From positions 1 to 64,000 of the forward strand of contig CASEVE010000010.1 in the NCBI GenBank assembly GCA_949291295.1: a stretch of 64,000 nt of DNA, written 5' to 3'. Positions 1 through 9,210 of this stretch are shown here, in pieces (position 1 is the first letter of the stretch; each line of letters begins with the position of its first letter). The notes under the pieces were generated by a model. It did not search any database. It was not told the origin of the DNA and saw nothing but the letters and a program-made list of their open reading frames with translations. This DNA is from an uncultured Olsenella sp. Lineage in GTDB: Bacteria; Actinomycetota; Coriobacteriia; Coriobacteriales; Atopobiaceae. Both the position numbers and the translations under genes were made by a program.

Positions 1-550
1 CGACTACACCGCCGAGTCCTGGGCCGCCTACCAGCAGGCCCTCGAGGCCGCGAAGGCCGTCCTCGACGACCCCGAGGCCACCCAGGCCGACGTCGCCGAC
101 GCCCTCGCCGCCCTCCAGGCCGCCGAGGGGGCCCTCGTGGCCTCCGAGCCCGGCACCGACGAGCCCGGGACCGACGAGCCCGGCACCGACGAGCCCGGTA
201 CCGACACCCCCGGCACCGACGAGCCCGGTACCGACGAGCCCGGCACCGACGAGCCTGGTACGGACGAGCCCGGCGACGACCAGAAGCCCGGCGACGACCA
301 GAAGCCCGGCACGGACGAGCCCGGCGACGACGTGACCCCCGGCTCCGACGACCAGAAGCCCGGCTCCGCCGACGACCAGGAGCCGTCCGGCGACGCCAAG
401 CCCGGCACCCCCGGAAGCACGACCAAGCCCGGCACCTCTGGCAGCTCCACCAAGCTCCCGAGCGCCGGCGACCCGACGTCGCTCGTGGCCCTTCTCGCCA
501 CCGCGGCGGCCGGCGTCAGCGCCGTCGCGGTCTCCCGCAGGCGCCGCTAG
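1..550 (+). CDS. C-terminal part of a sortase-anchored, repeat-rich surface protein (5' end outside window)
   Basis: The reading frame is open from base 2, so the gene begins upstream of the window. The first ~45 residues are an alanine-rich helix pair resembling a FIVAR module of cell-wall proteins. A low-complexity stalk of tandem PGTDE units follows (15-bp DNA repeat from about 147), then PGDDQK-type and Ser/Thr/Gly-rich variants. The protein ends with LPSAGD, a hydrophobic stretch (LVALLATAAAGVSAVAV) and an RRRR tail, which is the layout of a cell-wall sorting signal with LPxAG in place of LPxTG. It should be exported and covalently attached to peptidoglycan. The ligand is unknown. A GTG at 137 looks like a start but lies inside the open frame, so it is not used as one. 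Confidence 0.85.
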   Translation, partial: DYTAESWAAYQQALEAAKAVLDDPEATQADVADALAALQAAEGALVASEPGTDEPGTDEPGTDEPGTDTPGTDEPGTDEPGTDEPGTDEPGDDQKPGDDQKPGTDEPGDDVTPGSDDQKPGSADDQEPSGDAKPGTPGSTTKPGTSGSSTKLPSAGDPTSLVALLATAAAGVSAVAVSRRRR

Positions 551-580
551 CGCGACCGAGCGCCACAGCACCACCCAGGA

Positions 581-612
581 GGGGGGCGTCCCACGCGGGG
601 CGCCCCCCTTCC
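581..612 (+). terminator. Rho-independent terminator of the surface-protein gene
   Basis: A 12-bp stem (581-592 pairing with 597-608, one G-T pair) with a 4-nt ACGC loop is followed by TTCCTT. It lies 30 bases after the stop codon of the surface-protein gene. Confidence 0.85.
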
Positions 613-648
613 TTGTGTCTGGGTGCTGTCCTTCTCGCCATCAGGTTG

Positions 649-802
649 TCGGTGACCGTATATTCGGTCACCAATGCGTCATCGGATTTGTTTTTCTCGC
701 CACCGGTAGCCGTTGGTGACCGGAAATCCGGTCACCAATGGCCTTCCACACGGGTCTATATTGCTGCCAGTATTCGTTGCTGACCGGAAATCCGGTCAGC
801 AA
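649..802. repeat. Three dyad repeats with exact 64-bp spacing
   Basis: Three palindromes of the type GGTGACC-N-GGTCACC are centred at 661.5, 725.5 and 789.5. The second (713-738) and third (777-802) are perfect 26-bp dyads, TTGSTGACCGGA/TCCGGTCASCAA. The first is GGTGACCGTATATTCGGTCACC (651-672) with a different centre. The first two units are preceded by TTCTCGCC (632, 694). The 551-863 gap otherwise contains only the terminator, and no gene is evident. Confidence 0.8.
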
Positions 803-863
803 TGGACCTGTCGTCGCGCTGTAGTGTCAGTGAAGCTGCATTTGCCTTGATGGGGGGCGGTCC

Positions 864-1505
864 CTACACGCTCTCCACGCGGAAGATCCCGCCGTGCTTC
901 TCGATGCTCTCGTCTGGTATGTCAAGGACGTACGACCCGCATGCGTTGACGATCGTGGTTCCGCAGGGATGCTCGCGGATGCGCTGGATGCGGCCGTACT
1001 GCATGTGGACGTGACCGTGGAGCATGTATCTTGGGCAGGTTTTTGTCAGCAGGGGCTCCAGCGCCTTGAAGCCGCGATGCGGCAGGTCGTCCAGGTCTCC
1101 GTAGCCGCGCACGGGCGCATGCGTCACGAGCAGGTCGACCCCTCCCGTTGCCTGCGAGAGCAGTGTCATGCGCGAGGCCATGCGCCGCATTTCGGGCTCG
1201 GTGTAGCCGTGCACTTGGCTGTTGTAGCGAATCGACCCTCCCAGGCCCATAATGCGCAGCCCTCGGAAGTCGCGGATGCGTCCGTCGATCGAGACGCAAC
1301 CCTCGGGCGGATGCGTGTCGTAGGCCGTGTCATGGTTGCCCTGAACATAGAGCAGGGGCACGTTTGCCAAGGTGACGATGTGCTCAAGATAGGTTGCCGG
1401 GAGGTCTCCGCAGGAGATGATCAGGTCCACGCCTGCCATGCGCTCCCGGTCGTAGTGCTCGTAGAGCCAACCCTCCTCAACGTCTGATATGGCAAGGATC
1501 CTCAT
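864..1505 (-). CDS. Calcineurin-like metallophosphoesterase
   Basis: A 213-residue cytosolic protein with all metal-binding blocks of the calcineurin-like fold: D8 (SDV), CGD at 32-34, GNHD at 56-59, VTHAP and HGHVH. The short, single-domain form resembles YfcE/cyclic-nucleotide-type phosphodiesterases, but the substrate cannot be read from sequence. The start has a strong AAGGAGG eight bases upstream. It lies 9 bp after the stop of the BMP-domain gene and is probably cotranscribed with it. Confidence 0.85.
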   Translation of the reverse strand: MRILAISDVEEGWLYEHYDRERMAGVDLIISCGDLPATYLEHIVTLANVPLLYVQGNHDTAYDTHPPEGCVSIDGRIRDFRGLRIMGLGGSIRYNSQVHGYTEPEMRRMASRMTLLSQATGGVDLLVTHAPVRGYGDLDDLPHRGFKALEPLLTKTCPRYMLHGHVHMQYGRIQRIREHPCGTTIVNACGSYVLDIPDESIEKHGGIFRVESV

Positions 1506-1514
1506 GCGTCCTCC

Positions 1515-3476
1515 TTACCGGCTCGTATCCTTGAGGAGCACCTGTGTTGGGTCGACGGGGATGATGCCGGCAACCTCAACCTCCACGAGTCCGTCACGGT
1601 CGAGCTCGCGTTGCTCGGGAAGGCGACCAACCACGTTCTCGTTGAGCCAGCGCATTCGCACGATCTGCTCGCTCGTAAGGCGCCCCGCCTCCGGGCCCTG
1701 CACCACGTCTCCGCCCTGCGCGCGAAGCTCTCCTGTGAATGGATGAACGCGTCCCGAGAGTACCGACTGTCGCAGCACGTCGACGAGCATGCGCTGCCCG
1801 CGCGGAAGATCGTCGGAGAGCCTTACGTCGAGCACGTCTGCGGACATGCCCCACCAGTAGTTGAGCGACTGCCCCTGGATCTTCTCGCCTTCCTTCTTCC
1901 AGGTATCGTTTCTGATGGCACGCACGAGCAGCTCGTAATAGCGCCCCCATTTCCATATAGGCTCAGCAAGGTGCGTCTCGGTGCCGTCGTCCTCAACGCG
2001 ATAGAGCCCCCAGGACTCCTTGGGAGCAAGCGGGTTGGGGTAGTCGCGCCCGGAGATGATGTGGACGCCCTCCTCGGCGAGCTCCCGCCGCCAGTCATAG
2101 TCCTTGGCCGAGAACCACTTGAGGTAGACGGTCACGTAAGGGTCCACCATGGCAGCGCCAATGGCAAAGGCGTTGATCTCGGCCACCGTCGAGAAGACCG
2201 GAGACTCGGCGACATACCCAAGCTTGTGGTGGCCGGCAAGGCTTGCCGCGAGCGCGCCGAGCAGGAACTTTGCCTCGTACATGCGTCCGTAGAAACCGCG
2301 TACGGCACTGTGGGAGAGGCTGACGGAGCAGTTGAGGTAAGCGGGGCCGGGGTGCTCGACGGCCGCACGGAGCGTCTGGCGCATCTGCGTGGGCGCGCAC
2401 GTGATAATGAGGTTGGCCTCGTTGCGAACAGCCTCCTCCACGGCCTGGTCGAAGGCTCCGTCTGAGCTTCGGTCGGTGAACGCCTGAGTGCTCACCGTGG
2501 AGCCGAGGGCATGCGCGAGCTTTTCTCGGCCGCGCTCGTGCAGGGCGATCCAGCCCGACGAGAGGGGATTGCGGTCGTAGATGAAGGCAACGCGGAAGGG
2601 CTTGTAGAGAACGGTGTTCTTTGCGAGGTTCTTGAGCTTGGGCAGGGGCTTTGTGTGCTCGGTGCTGGGGTCCTCGAGATAGGCCCGCGCGCCCTCGCCC
2701 TGGGTGACCACAAACTCGTTCCAGATCTTTCCCACCTCGGCGTCGATCTCCTTGGGAGAGAGCGTGCGTGCGTGGTCAAAGCCGTAGATGGTTATGTAAG
2801 TGAGCAGGGCGTCTCCCACCTGGAGGTCAAGCGCGTCCCCGCCGTGCGCGTGGAAGGAGGCGGAAAACGCATCGAAGAGGGCGCGCAGGTCGCGCACCAG
2901 CTCATCCGGCCAGCTCTCGTCGAGGCTCTGGTCAAGAAGCGCGGCAAGGCGCGAGTAGAAGCCCTCCTCGGACGAAATGATGCCGTAGATGGGGCAGGCG
3001 TGATAGAAGCGTGTGAACTCGTGGTAGATGCGCAGGCCCTTCTCGTCCGAGGGCATCGGCATTACGCGCGTGATGTTTGCGAGGATCGTGGGCATGCCCA
3101 GATAGCGAGAGACGCTGACGCGCTTGTTGCCCTCCTGCACGTAGAAGCGCTGGAGGTACTCGTAGACCACAATGGGGTCGCGCAGGCCCTCGGCGCGCTG
3201 GGAGTCGATGAGGTCGCTCCACTTCATGGCAAACTCAGAGTTGGGCTCCGCGATGGGCAGAAAGCCGCTCGAGAACATGTTCTGGCGCCCGCGCGTCTTG
3301 GTGCCCGCAATGAGGGAGAGGTCGATCTCTGTGAGACCGATGGGAACCTCGCCCTGGTAGCCCTGGTTCTTGAGGATGTCGTCGAGGGCGGGAGGGTAGG
3401 GGTAGTGGCCGTCCGAGACGTCGCGCTCAACCTGCTTGATGCCCAGCTTACGAGCCTTTGCGTAGTCTTCGAGCAT
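1515..3476 (-). CDS. Cytosolic BMP-domain protein with a ParB/sulfiredoxin-like N-terminal region
   Basis: 653 residues with no signal peptide or lipobox. Residues about 98-140 read DPIVVYEYL..FYVQEGNKRVSVSRYLG, the spacing and EGNKR pattern of ParB/Srx-type nucleotide-binding domains. From residue ~292 (KPFRVAFIYDRNP) a periplasmic-binding fold of the BMP/Med family follows, which in exported relatives binds nucleosides. A tail of ~100 residues closes the protein. The lack of export signals suggests an intracellular sensor or regulator (compare Bacillus Med) rather than a transporter receptor; that role is inferred. The start is preceded by GAGGAAGGA. It is the first gene of a two-gene unit with the phosphoesterase. 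Confidence 0.7.
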   Translation of the reverse strand: MLEDYAKARKLGIKQVERDVSDGHYPYPPALDDILKNQGYQGEVPIGLTEIDLSLIAGTKTRGRQNMFSSGFLPIAEPNSEFAMKWSDLIDSQRAEGLRDPIVVYEYLQRFYVQEGNKRVSVSRYLGMPTILANITRVMPMPSDEKGLRIYHEFTRFYHACPIYGIISSEEGFYSRLAALLDQSLDESWPDELVRDLRALFDAFSASFHAHGGDALDLQVGDALLTYITIYGFDHARTLSPKEIDAEVGKIWNEFVVTQGEGARAYLEDPSTEHTKPLPKLKNLAKNTVLYKPFRVAFIYDRNPLSSGWIALHERGREKLAHALGSTVSTQAFTDRSSDGAFDQAVEEAVRNEANLIITCAPTQMRQTLRAAVEHPGPAYLNCSVSLSHSAVRGFYGRMYEAKFLLGALAASLAGHHKLGYVAESPVFSTVAEINAFAIGAAMVDPYVTVYLKWFSAKDYDWRRELAEEGVHIISGRDYPNPLAPKESWGLYRVEDDGTETHLAEPIWKWGRYYELLVRAIRNDTWKKEGEKIQGQSLNYWWGMSADVLDVRLSDDLPRGQRMLVDVLRQSVLSGRVHPFTGELRAQGGDVVQGPEAGRLTSEQIVRMRWLNENVVGRLPEQRELDRDGLVEVEVAGIIPVDPTQVLLKDTSR

Positions 3477-3588
3477 GGGGCGTCCTTCCTCGGGGTGGAA
3501 TCGTTCCCTCTTTGCTCAATGGTAGCGAAAGTTGACTGAAAGGGAGCGGCGACGGCCGCAGCACGGTATCTCCAGAGATGGCTTGGGC

Positions 3589-4521
3589 CTAGAGGTCCGT
3601 GCCCGGCCTTCCTTCGTAGTTGAGGCCTGAGACAAAATCTCTAATCTGGGACTCGTTGCCGCGAACAAAGGCCTCGGCCAGCACCGGGTAAGAGAGGCGT
3701 GCCTCGTCAAAGAGATCGGCAAAGCTCTCGGTGCGCGTCTCGTCCGTGAAGGGATGCCTCCAGGGCCGGCAGGAGAGGTTGGCCGCCGGACACTCGCTCT
3801 CGTTGGTTACATAGTGCGCATATGCCTCGGCAAGAGACCAGCCGCGAACGAGCCGCTCCGCCTGGCCCATGGCACGCAGGCGAGAAGAGCCCGCCGGCTC
3901 AATTGCGCGATAGAACGTCTCGTAGTCATTGACGCTGCGCGCGTATTCCTGGGCCCCAAGCGCAATGCCAAAGACGGCGAGCCCTATCTGCGAGAAGAGC
4001 GCCCCGCCCACGCGCGACACGCGGTCCGTGCGCATGAGGTTTTCGGTAACGGGGCGGTCCTTAACGGTGGCGCGGCGCTTCTCCCAGAGGATCCAGGAGT
4101 CGAGCTCGGACTCGATCACGGCATGAACTCCTCGCGAGGCGGGCGCGAGGGAGCGGTCCGTCTGTATGATGGCGCGCTGCTGGGAGACGATAAACGGGTG
4201 AGCCGTGCGGTCGAGCACGTAGTGGCCCAGAAGTCCGAGGGCAAAGGCGCGCCCGATGCGCTCCTCGGAGGCGGGAAGGTGGGCGACGCCGTCGCGCAGA
4301 CGCATGAAGGTGCGGGTGACTCTGCCTCCCTGGATTCTCGCGCCGAGGCTGCGGCAGAGCGACGAGCGAGAGGGGAGCGTGGAGAATCGGGCAGAGAGGG
4401 GGTCTGGCCCCTGGTTGGCAAGCAGGAAGGCAAGAAGCTCCTCCTCGCCCTCGACAAGGCCGGCCGGCAGCTCGGAGATGATGTCCTCACCAAAGATGTG
4501 GTGCGTGATGATCGCGGGCAT
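3589..4521 (-). CDS. Zinc-dependent phospholipase C-like protein
   Basis: 310 residues. The zinc-dependent phospholipase C/S1-P1-type pattern is visible: THH at 6-8, H100-x3-D104-x3-H108-P and H133-x3-E137-x3-D141. No signal peptide is seen, so it is predicted to be cytosolic, unlike secreted phospholipases C. Such proteins occur in Clostridia and Actinobacteria without an assigned substrate. The ATG has AGAGAGGAG upstream. It is monocistronic by position (112 bp to the next minus-strand gene). Confidence 0.75.
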   Translation of the reverse strand: MPAIITHHIFGEDIISELPAGLVEGEEELLAFLLANQGPDPLSARFSTLPSRSSLCRSLGARIQGGRVTRTFMRLRDGVAHLPASEERIGRAFALGLLGHYVLDRTAHPFIVSQQRAIIQTDRSLAPASRGVHAVIESELDSWILWEKRRATVKDRPVTENLMRTDRVSRVGGALFSQIGLAVFGIALGAQEYARSVNDYETFYRAIEPAGSSRLRAMGQAERLVRGWSLAEAYAHYVTNESECPAANLSCRPWRHPFTDETRTESFADLFDEARLSYPVLAEAFVRGNESQIRDFVSGLNYEGRPGTDL

Positions 4522-4624
4522 GCTGCTCCTCTCTTGTCGACCTCCCTAGGTTAGCGCATTCCGCCCTGACCCGTCCTTCTCGCTACCCCGAGGTTCTTCT
4601 CTCCTGGCCGGGTCCCCATCGCAT

Positions 4625-4752
4625 GACTGGGCACAAAGATGAAACCAGTTGTGCCCAGTCAAGGGGGTCTTCCGGCAAAGCCCCAGCTAGATTGTGCCCA
4701 CTCAAGCCCGGCGAACGGATTTGGTTGAAAGTTTGTGCCCACTCAATCCCGG
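4625..4752. repeat. Inverted/direct repeat array with ~42-bp period between two minus-strand genes
   Basis: TTGTGCCCASTCAA occurs in direct orientation at 4649, 4692 and 4733 (steps of 43 and 41 bp). One inverted copy, GACTGGGCACAA, lies at 4625-4636, forming perfect 12-bp arms with 4649-4660. An isolated relative, TTGAGTGGGCA, lies near 22589. The array fills most of the 258-bp gap between rnhA and the phospholipase-like gene. Confidence 0.75.
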
Positions 4753-4779
4753 GGCGAGAAGGTCCGCCGTCGAGAAGGA

Positions 4780-5319
4780 CTACGCCTCGAAGCCGGTATC
4801 CTCCAGCAGGTCGTCCCCGTCGGCCGCCGCCGTTGCCAGCTCGTCGCAGCGCTCGTTCTCCGGATGTCCCGCGTGGCCTTTCACCCAGACCCAGGTGACG
4901 TCGTGCGGCTCGCACGCCGCAAGAAGCCGCTGCCAGAGGTCAACGTTCTTCACGGGCTGCTTGCTCGCGGTCTTCCAGCCGCGACGCTGCCAGCCAGCAA
5001 TCCAGTGCTGATTGAATGCGTTGCACACGTACTGCGAATCGGTGGTCATCACCACCGAGCAGGGGCGCCGCAGCGCCTCGAGCGCGGCGATGGCGCCCAT
5101 GAGCTCCATGCGGTTGTTCGTCGTGCGCCGATAGCCCGCCGAGAGCTCGCGCTCGTAGGTGCGCCCGTCCGGCCCCACGTAGCGAAGCAGCGTTCCGTAG
5201 CCACCCGGACCCGGGTTGCCGCGCGACGAGCCGTCGGACCACGCCTCCACGTTCATGCGTGCCACACCGTCCGCGACCTTCTCGCCAGCGGACCTCGAGA
5301 ACTCCGACCAGCTTGCCAC
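4780..5319 (-). CDS. rnhA: Ribonuclease HI
   Basis: Removes RNA from RNA-DNA hybrids. The family core is complete: D of [17 protein letters not shown] of [11 protein letters not shown] of TTDSQYV and the C-terminal D of NERCDELA, with the handle-region [10 protein letters not shown]. The GTG start overlaps the polA stop by one base (TAGTG) and has GGAGG seven bases upstream inside polA, so translation is probably coupled. That gives 179 residues. An ATG at 5256 would trim ~21 N-terminal residues outside the fold and is the alternative start. Confidence 0.92.
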   Translation of the reverse strand: MASWSEFSRSAGEKVADGVARMNVEAWSDGSSRGNPGPGGYGTLLRYVGPDGRTYERELSAGYRRTTNNRMELMGAIAALEALRRPCSVVMTTDSQYVCNAFNQHWIAGWQRRGWKTASKQPVKNVDLWQRLLAACEPHDVTWVWVKGHAGHPENERCDELATAAADGDDLLEDTGFEA

Positions 5320-8015
5320 TACTTGGCCTCCGCCCAGTTGGCGCCGTAGGAGACCTCGGCGAGAAGCGGAACGCGCAGCGTGACCACACCCTCCATGGTC
5401 TCGCGCACGAGCTCGCTCACGATCTCGATCTCGGCCTCGGGGACCTCAAGATCAAGCTCGTCGTGAATCTGCAGCACGAGCTTGGACGACAGGCCCTCCT
5501 TGTGAAGGCGCTCTGCCACGCGGACCATGGCGAGCTTAATGATGTCGGCGGCGGTGCCCTGCATGGGGTGGTTCATCGCCGTGCGCTCGCCAAAGGCAAC
5601 GAGCTGGCGGTTTCTCTGCGCAAACTCCTTGATGTGGCGCTTGCGCCCGTAGAGCGTGACGGCATAGCCGCACTCGTGGGCGCGCCGCACGGCGTCATCG
5701 AGAAACGCGCGCACGCCGGGGTATGCCTCAAAGTAGCGGTCGATCATCTCCTGCGCCTCGGCGCGGCTGATCTTGAGCGAGCTCGCAAGGCCAAAGGCCT
5801 GCTGTCCGTAGACGATGCCAAAGTTCACGGCCTTGGCTCGGCTGCGCAGCTGCGGCGTGACCTCTTCGACCGGCACGTCAAAGACGCGCGCCGCCGTGGC
5901 TGCGTGGAAGTCCGCACCCTCGCAGAAGGCGGCGATGAGGTGCTCGTCCCCGGAGAGGTGAGCGAGCAGGCGCAGCTCGATCTGCGAGTAGTCGCAGGCG
6001 AGAAACACGCTGCCCTCGGGCACCGTGAACGCCTGGCGCACGCGGTGGCCAAGCTCCGAGCGCGTGGGGATGTTCTGCAGGTTGGGGTCGGAGCTCGAGA
6101 GGCGTCCCGTTGCCGTGACCGTCTGGTTGAGCGTGGTGTGGATGCGGCCGTCGCCGCGCACGAGCGCGGGAAGGGCGTCCAGGTAGGTGCTCTTGATCTT
6201 GGCACGCTCGCGGTACTCGAGGACGTCCGCGACAATCTGATGGTGGGCTGCCAAGTCGCCAAGAACCTTGGCGTTGGTTGAGTAGAAGCCGCGCTTGGTG
6301 CGCTTGAGGCCGTAGGTGGGAAGCCCCAGCACGTCAAAGAGCACGTGGGAGAGCTGCTGCGGGGAGTCGATGTTGAAGTCCTCCCCGGCGGCCGCGTGGA
6401 TCTTCTCGGCCATGGCGTCGATCTCGGCGCCGAGCTCGGCGGACTGTGCGGCGAGCACGCCCGTGTCGACGGCGAGGCCCAGACGCTCCATCTCGGCAAG
6501 AACCGGCAGAAGCGGCATCTCCATGTCCGAGAAGAGCCCGGCCGATCCGTCTTTCTCCAGTCGCTCGGAGAGAACGTCTTTCAGGCGCAGCGCGCAGACG
6601 GCGTCGAGTGCGGCCGTTGGGATCTTGTCGGTGGGCTCGGGGAGCGTCTCGGTGAGGTATGCCTCCGCAAGCTCGGGAAGCGTAAAGCTCGAGCGCTCGG
6701 AGTCGAGCAGGTAGGCGGCAACGGCCACGTCGTAGATGCGCGTGGGGTCAACCTCGCGCGCGTCGAGCGCAGACGGCACCGAGGAGTCCGCCGGGAACAC
6801 CTCATGAAGCAGCGCCTTGACGTCGCCCGCCACGACGCGGCCCTCGCGGAAGAGCCTAGCAAGCGTGGCGTCTGCGGCATCGCCCTCGATTCGCAGGATT
6901 TTATCGGCGGTTGCGCACCAGAGCACGCGGGAGAGACCAAAGAGCGCGCCGTCAGCCCGGTCGTCGTCAATTGCGCAGCCAACCCATGCGCCGGAGGCCA
7001 GGGCGGCCTCGAGTGCGGAAATTGCGTCGTCGCCGGAGATTGGCGCGGGCAGCTCCACCACGCTTGCCGGCGCTGCCACCTCCTGCGGCATCGCGGCGCG
7101 CGCCGCGGCAACGGCCTCCTCGCCGGCAAGTCGCACGAGACGACCGGTCATGCCCGTGAAACCGAGCGCGGAGAAGGCCTGCGTAACCTCAACGGGGTCA
7201 AAGGTGGGAAAGCGCGCGTCCGCGAGGTCAAGCTCGATGGGGGCGTCCGTGCGGATGGTTGCCACGCGACGCGAGACGAGCGCGTCATCGATGTGGGCGC
7301 GCAGGTTCTCGCCCATCTTGCCCTTGACCTCGTCGGCATGCGCGATGACCTCGTCGAGCGAGCCGTACTGCACGATGAGCGCCGCAGCCTTCTTGGGACC
7401 AATGCCGGGAACGCCGGGGATGTTGTCGGAGGTGTCGCCCTTGAGGCCGTAGAAGTCCGGCACAAGCTCGGGCGTGATGCCGTGGTAGAGGTCCTCCACC
7501 GTGGTGGGGTCCATGATCACCACGTCCGTGACGCCCTTCTTGGTGGAGACGATCTTCACGTGCTCGGTGGTGAGCTGGTACATGTCACGGTCGCCGGTGA
7601 AGAGGTACATGTCGTAGCCGGCCGCCTCGCCGCGGCGCGCGAGGGTGCCGAGGATGTCGTCGCCCTCCCAGCCCTCGAGCTCGGCCACGGGTACGTCAAG
7701 CGTGCCGAGAAGCTCCTTCACCATGGGAAACTGCTCGTGCAGCGCCGGGTCCATCGGCGGGCGCTGGGCCTTGTACTGGGGCAGCATCTCCATGCGCACG
7801 CGCGGCTTACCCTTGTCAAAGGCGCAGATGACGCCGTCCGGATGGAAGGTCTCCACCATCTTGATGAACATGTTGAAGAAGCCGAAGAGGGCGTTTGTGG
7901 CGCGCCCGTCTGGCGCGTTCATCGGCTGGCGGATTGCGTGGAACGCGCGGTGCATGAGGGAGTTTCCGTCGATGACGGCGATGGTGCGTGCGGACGTGCC
8001 GGTGGTCTCGGTCAT
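5319..8015 (-). CDS. polA: DNA polymerase I
   Basis: 898 residues. The N-terminal 5'-3' exonuclease/flap domain has [22 protein letters not shown] and [11 protein letters not shown] degenerate 3'-5' exonuclease-like domain occupies about residues 320-490. The polymerase domain has motif [19 protein letters not shown], the O-helix [15 protein letters not shown] and motif [12 protein letters not shown] (849-859). In the exonuclease-like domain the D-x-E and N-x-x-x-D metal ligands are not recognisable, so proofreading is probably absent, as in Bacillus and Thermus enzymes. Acts in Okazaki-fragment processing and repair. Start has GAGAGGAA upstream. rnhA follows directly, pairing two RNA-primer removal enzymes. 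Confidence 0.95.
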   Translation of the reverse strand: MTETTGTSARTIAVIDGNSLMHRAFHAIRQPMNAPDGRATNALFGFFNMFIKMVETFHPDGVICAFDKGKPRVRMEMLPQYKAQRPPMDPALHEQFPMVKELLGTLDVPVAELEGWEGDDILGTLARRGEAAGYDMYLFTGDRDMYQLTTEHVKIVSTKKGVTDVVIMDPTTVEDLYHGITPELVPDFYGLKGDTSDNIPGVPGIGPKKAAALIVQYGSLDEVIAHADEVKGKMGENLRAHIDDALVSRRVATIRTDAPIELDLADARFPTFDPVEVTQAFSALGFTGMTGRLVRLAGEEAVAAARAAMPQEVAAPASVVELPAPISGDDAISALEAALASGAWVGCAIDDDRADGALFGLSRVLWCATADKILRIEGDAADATLARLFREGRVVAGDVKALLHEVFPADSSVPSALDAREVDPTRIYDVAVAAYLLDSERSSFTLPELAEAYLTETLPEPTDKIPTAALDAVCALRLKDVLSERLEKDGSAGLFSDMEMPLLPVLAEMERLGLAVDTGVLAAQSAELGAEIDAMAEKIHAAAGEDFNIDSPQQLSHVLFDVLGLPTYGLKRTKRGFYSTNAKVLGDLAAHHQIVADVLEYRERAKIKSTYLDALPALVRGDGRIHTTLNQTVTATGRLSSSDPNLQNIPTRSELGHRVRQAFTVPEGSVFLACDYSQIELRLLAHLSGDEHLIAAFCEGADFHAATAARVFDVPVEEVTPQLRSRAKAVNFGIVYGQQAFGLASSLKISRAEAQEMIDRYFEAYPGVRAFLDDAVRRAHECGYAVTLYGRKRHIKEFAQRNRQLVAFGERTAMNHPMQGTAADIIKLAMVRVAERLHKEGLSSKLVLQIHDELDLEVPEAEIEIVSELVRETMEGVVTLRVPLLAEVSYGANWAEAK

Positions 8016-8183
8016 GAGGTTCCTCTCGTCTGTGTGCTCGCCCCATTGTAGGCGAGAAGGACGTGCGGGGTGCGGGGCCTGGTTGCGTTGTGGTCAAAAT
8101 GGACCTCGTTGCCGATTTCCTCCTGTTGCCTCATCTGCGGAACGCTACCGTGTAAGCGCAAGGCGATTGCGGGGGTGGCCGGT

Positions 8184-8564
8184 ATGGTTGTTCGTCGTAG
8201 AGGGAGAACGTGGCGTCTGTGGTCTGCGGCGCTGGCGGCCATGCCCTACTTCAGGGCGAGCCTAGACGCACCTCCGATGGTGGTTGCCCTAGGGCAGGCC
8301 GGTGACGTCCCTGTTGCCGTCGCGCTTCTTGCCGTGTTGGTATGGGGTGTGGTGCGCTCAGGTTGCGACGAGTCCCGTCCGGCGTACGTGATAAGAAGAA
8401 TCGTGGAGCCGGCTGGGCTTGCGGCCACGGCGGCGCTCGTCGTCGTGGAGGTGGTGTTGTGCGCCAACCGCGGGATCCCGTATCTCGACGATGCGCAGGT
8501 TTTGGTCTACGAGACGATAGGCTCGCTCGAGGCTCCGCTCTCCGCGTTCGCATATGTCTGTTGA
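8184..8564 (+). CDS. Small multi-pass membrane protein, first gene of the LuxR cassette
   Basis: 126 residues from ATG 8184 (MVVRRRGRTW), preceded by GGGGTGG. An upstream in-frame start at 8070 would add an unconvincing Cys-rich leader. Three hydrophobic segments are visible (around AALAAMPYF, VAVALLAVLVWGVV and GLAATAALVVVEVVL). No enzymatic motif. It overlaps the next gene by 11 bases, indicating coupled expression. I do not recognise the family. Its position suggests a membrane partner or a split-off piece of a membrane LuxR protein. Confidence 0.55.
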   Translation: MVVRRRGRTWRLWSAALAAMPYFRASLDAPPMVVALGQAGDVPVAVALLAVLVWGVVRSGCDESRPAYVIRRIVEPAGLAATAALVVVEVVLCANRGIPYLDDAQVLVYETIGSLEAPLSAFAYVC

Positions 8565-9210
8565 CAAGGCGGGAAGCAATCAATCTATGTCGGGGACCAT
8601 TATGCTTGCCCCTGCGGTGGCTCCGGTCATATCAGCCGGAACGGAGTTGACGGATCCTTGTCTCTTCTTCGGACCATATCTTGATTTTATTAACCTGTTG
8701 GCAATCCTGATGATTGTCTACATGCTATGGACAGCTCTTAACATTGGCCTATTTCTTCATCGACATCCGCACGAGCTCACTAACCGAAAGAGTGATCGAG
8801 TAATTCACTATCTCCTTGGCCGTGGTTTAGGGGAGCTACAGGCACAGGTTCTTCTCGATCTTGTATCCGGGTATGGCATCGGCGAGGTGGTGGTGCGCCG
8901 CTGCACGACCGTTGCGACCGTAAGGTCGTATCGTCAGCGATCTTATATCGCTCTTGGCGTTCACAGTATGTCTGAGCTGCGAGAACTCCTATCGTGTGAG
9001 GCAGGCTTTACATGTGAGAGAGAACTGCATCCCGTCAAGCGACAGACGTGCGATTTGTTTTTGGTGATGATTGGGACACCGAAAGGCGAGGAGGTATCCA
9101 ACATGTCACCAAACAATCGAGCAAACTGCAGCTTGACGCGGATTCTTGCGCACTGCGGTTGGTGCTTGGTTGTACTAGTCCGAGCTCTTGCGGGATTGGA
9201 GGCCGTATGA
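8554..9210 (+). CDS. Membrane-anchored LuxR-type helix-turn-helix protein
   Basis: 218 residues. One long hydrophobic segment (NLLAILMIVYMLWTALNIGLF, ~48-68) precedes a GerE/LuxR-like DNA-binding domain at ~88-148. That domain shows the consensus spacing QVLLDLVSGYGIGEVVVRR..TTVATVRSYRQRSYIALGVHSMSEL. A ~65-residue tail of unknown role contains a second weakly hydrophobic stretch. Coriobacteriia carry many LuxR proteins with multi-pass membrane N-termini; this one is much shorter. The gene is markedly richer in A+T than its neighbours, suggesting transfer. It overlaps both neighbours (11 and 4 bases). Confidence 0.65.
   Translation: MSVDKAGSNQSMSGTIMLAPAVAPVISAGTELTDPCLFFGPYLDFINLLAILMIVYMLWTALNIGLFLHRHPHELTNRKSDRVIHYLLGRGLGELQAQVLLDLVSGYGIGEVVVRRCTTVATVRSYRQRSYIALGVHSMSELRELLSCEAGFTCERELHPVKRQTCDLFLVMIGTPKGEEVSNMSPNNRANCSLTRILAHCGWCLVVLVRALAGLEAV

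Noticed and set aside
28..501. Antisense ORF rich in PGSSVPG repeats
   Set aside because: It is the complement of the 15-bp repeat coding for the PGTDE stalk; the sense frame has the FIVAR-like part and sorting signal.
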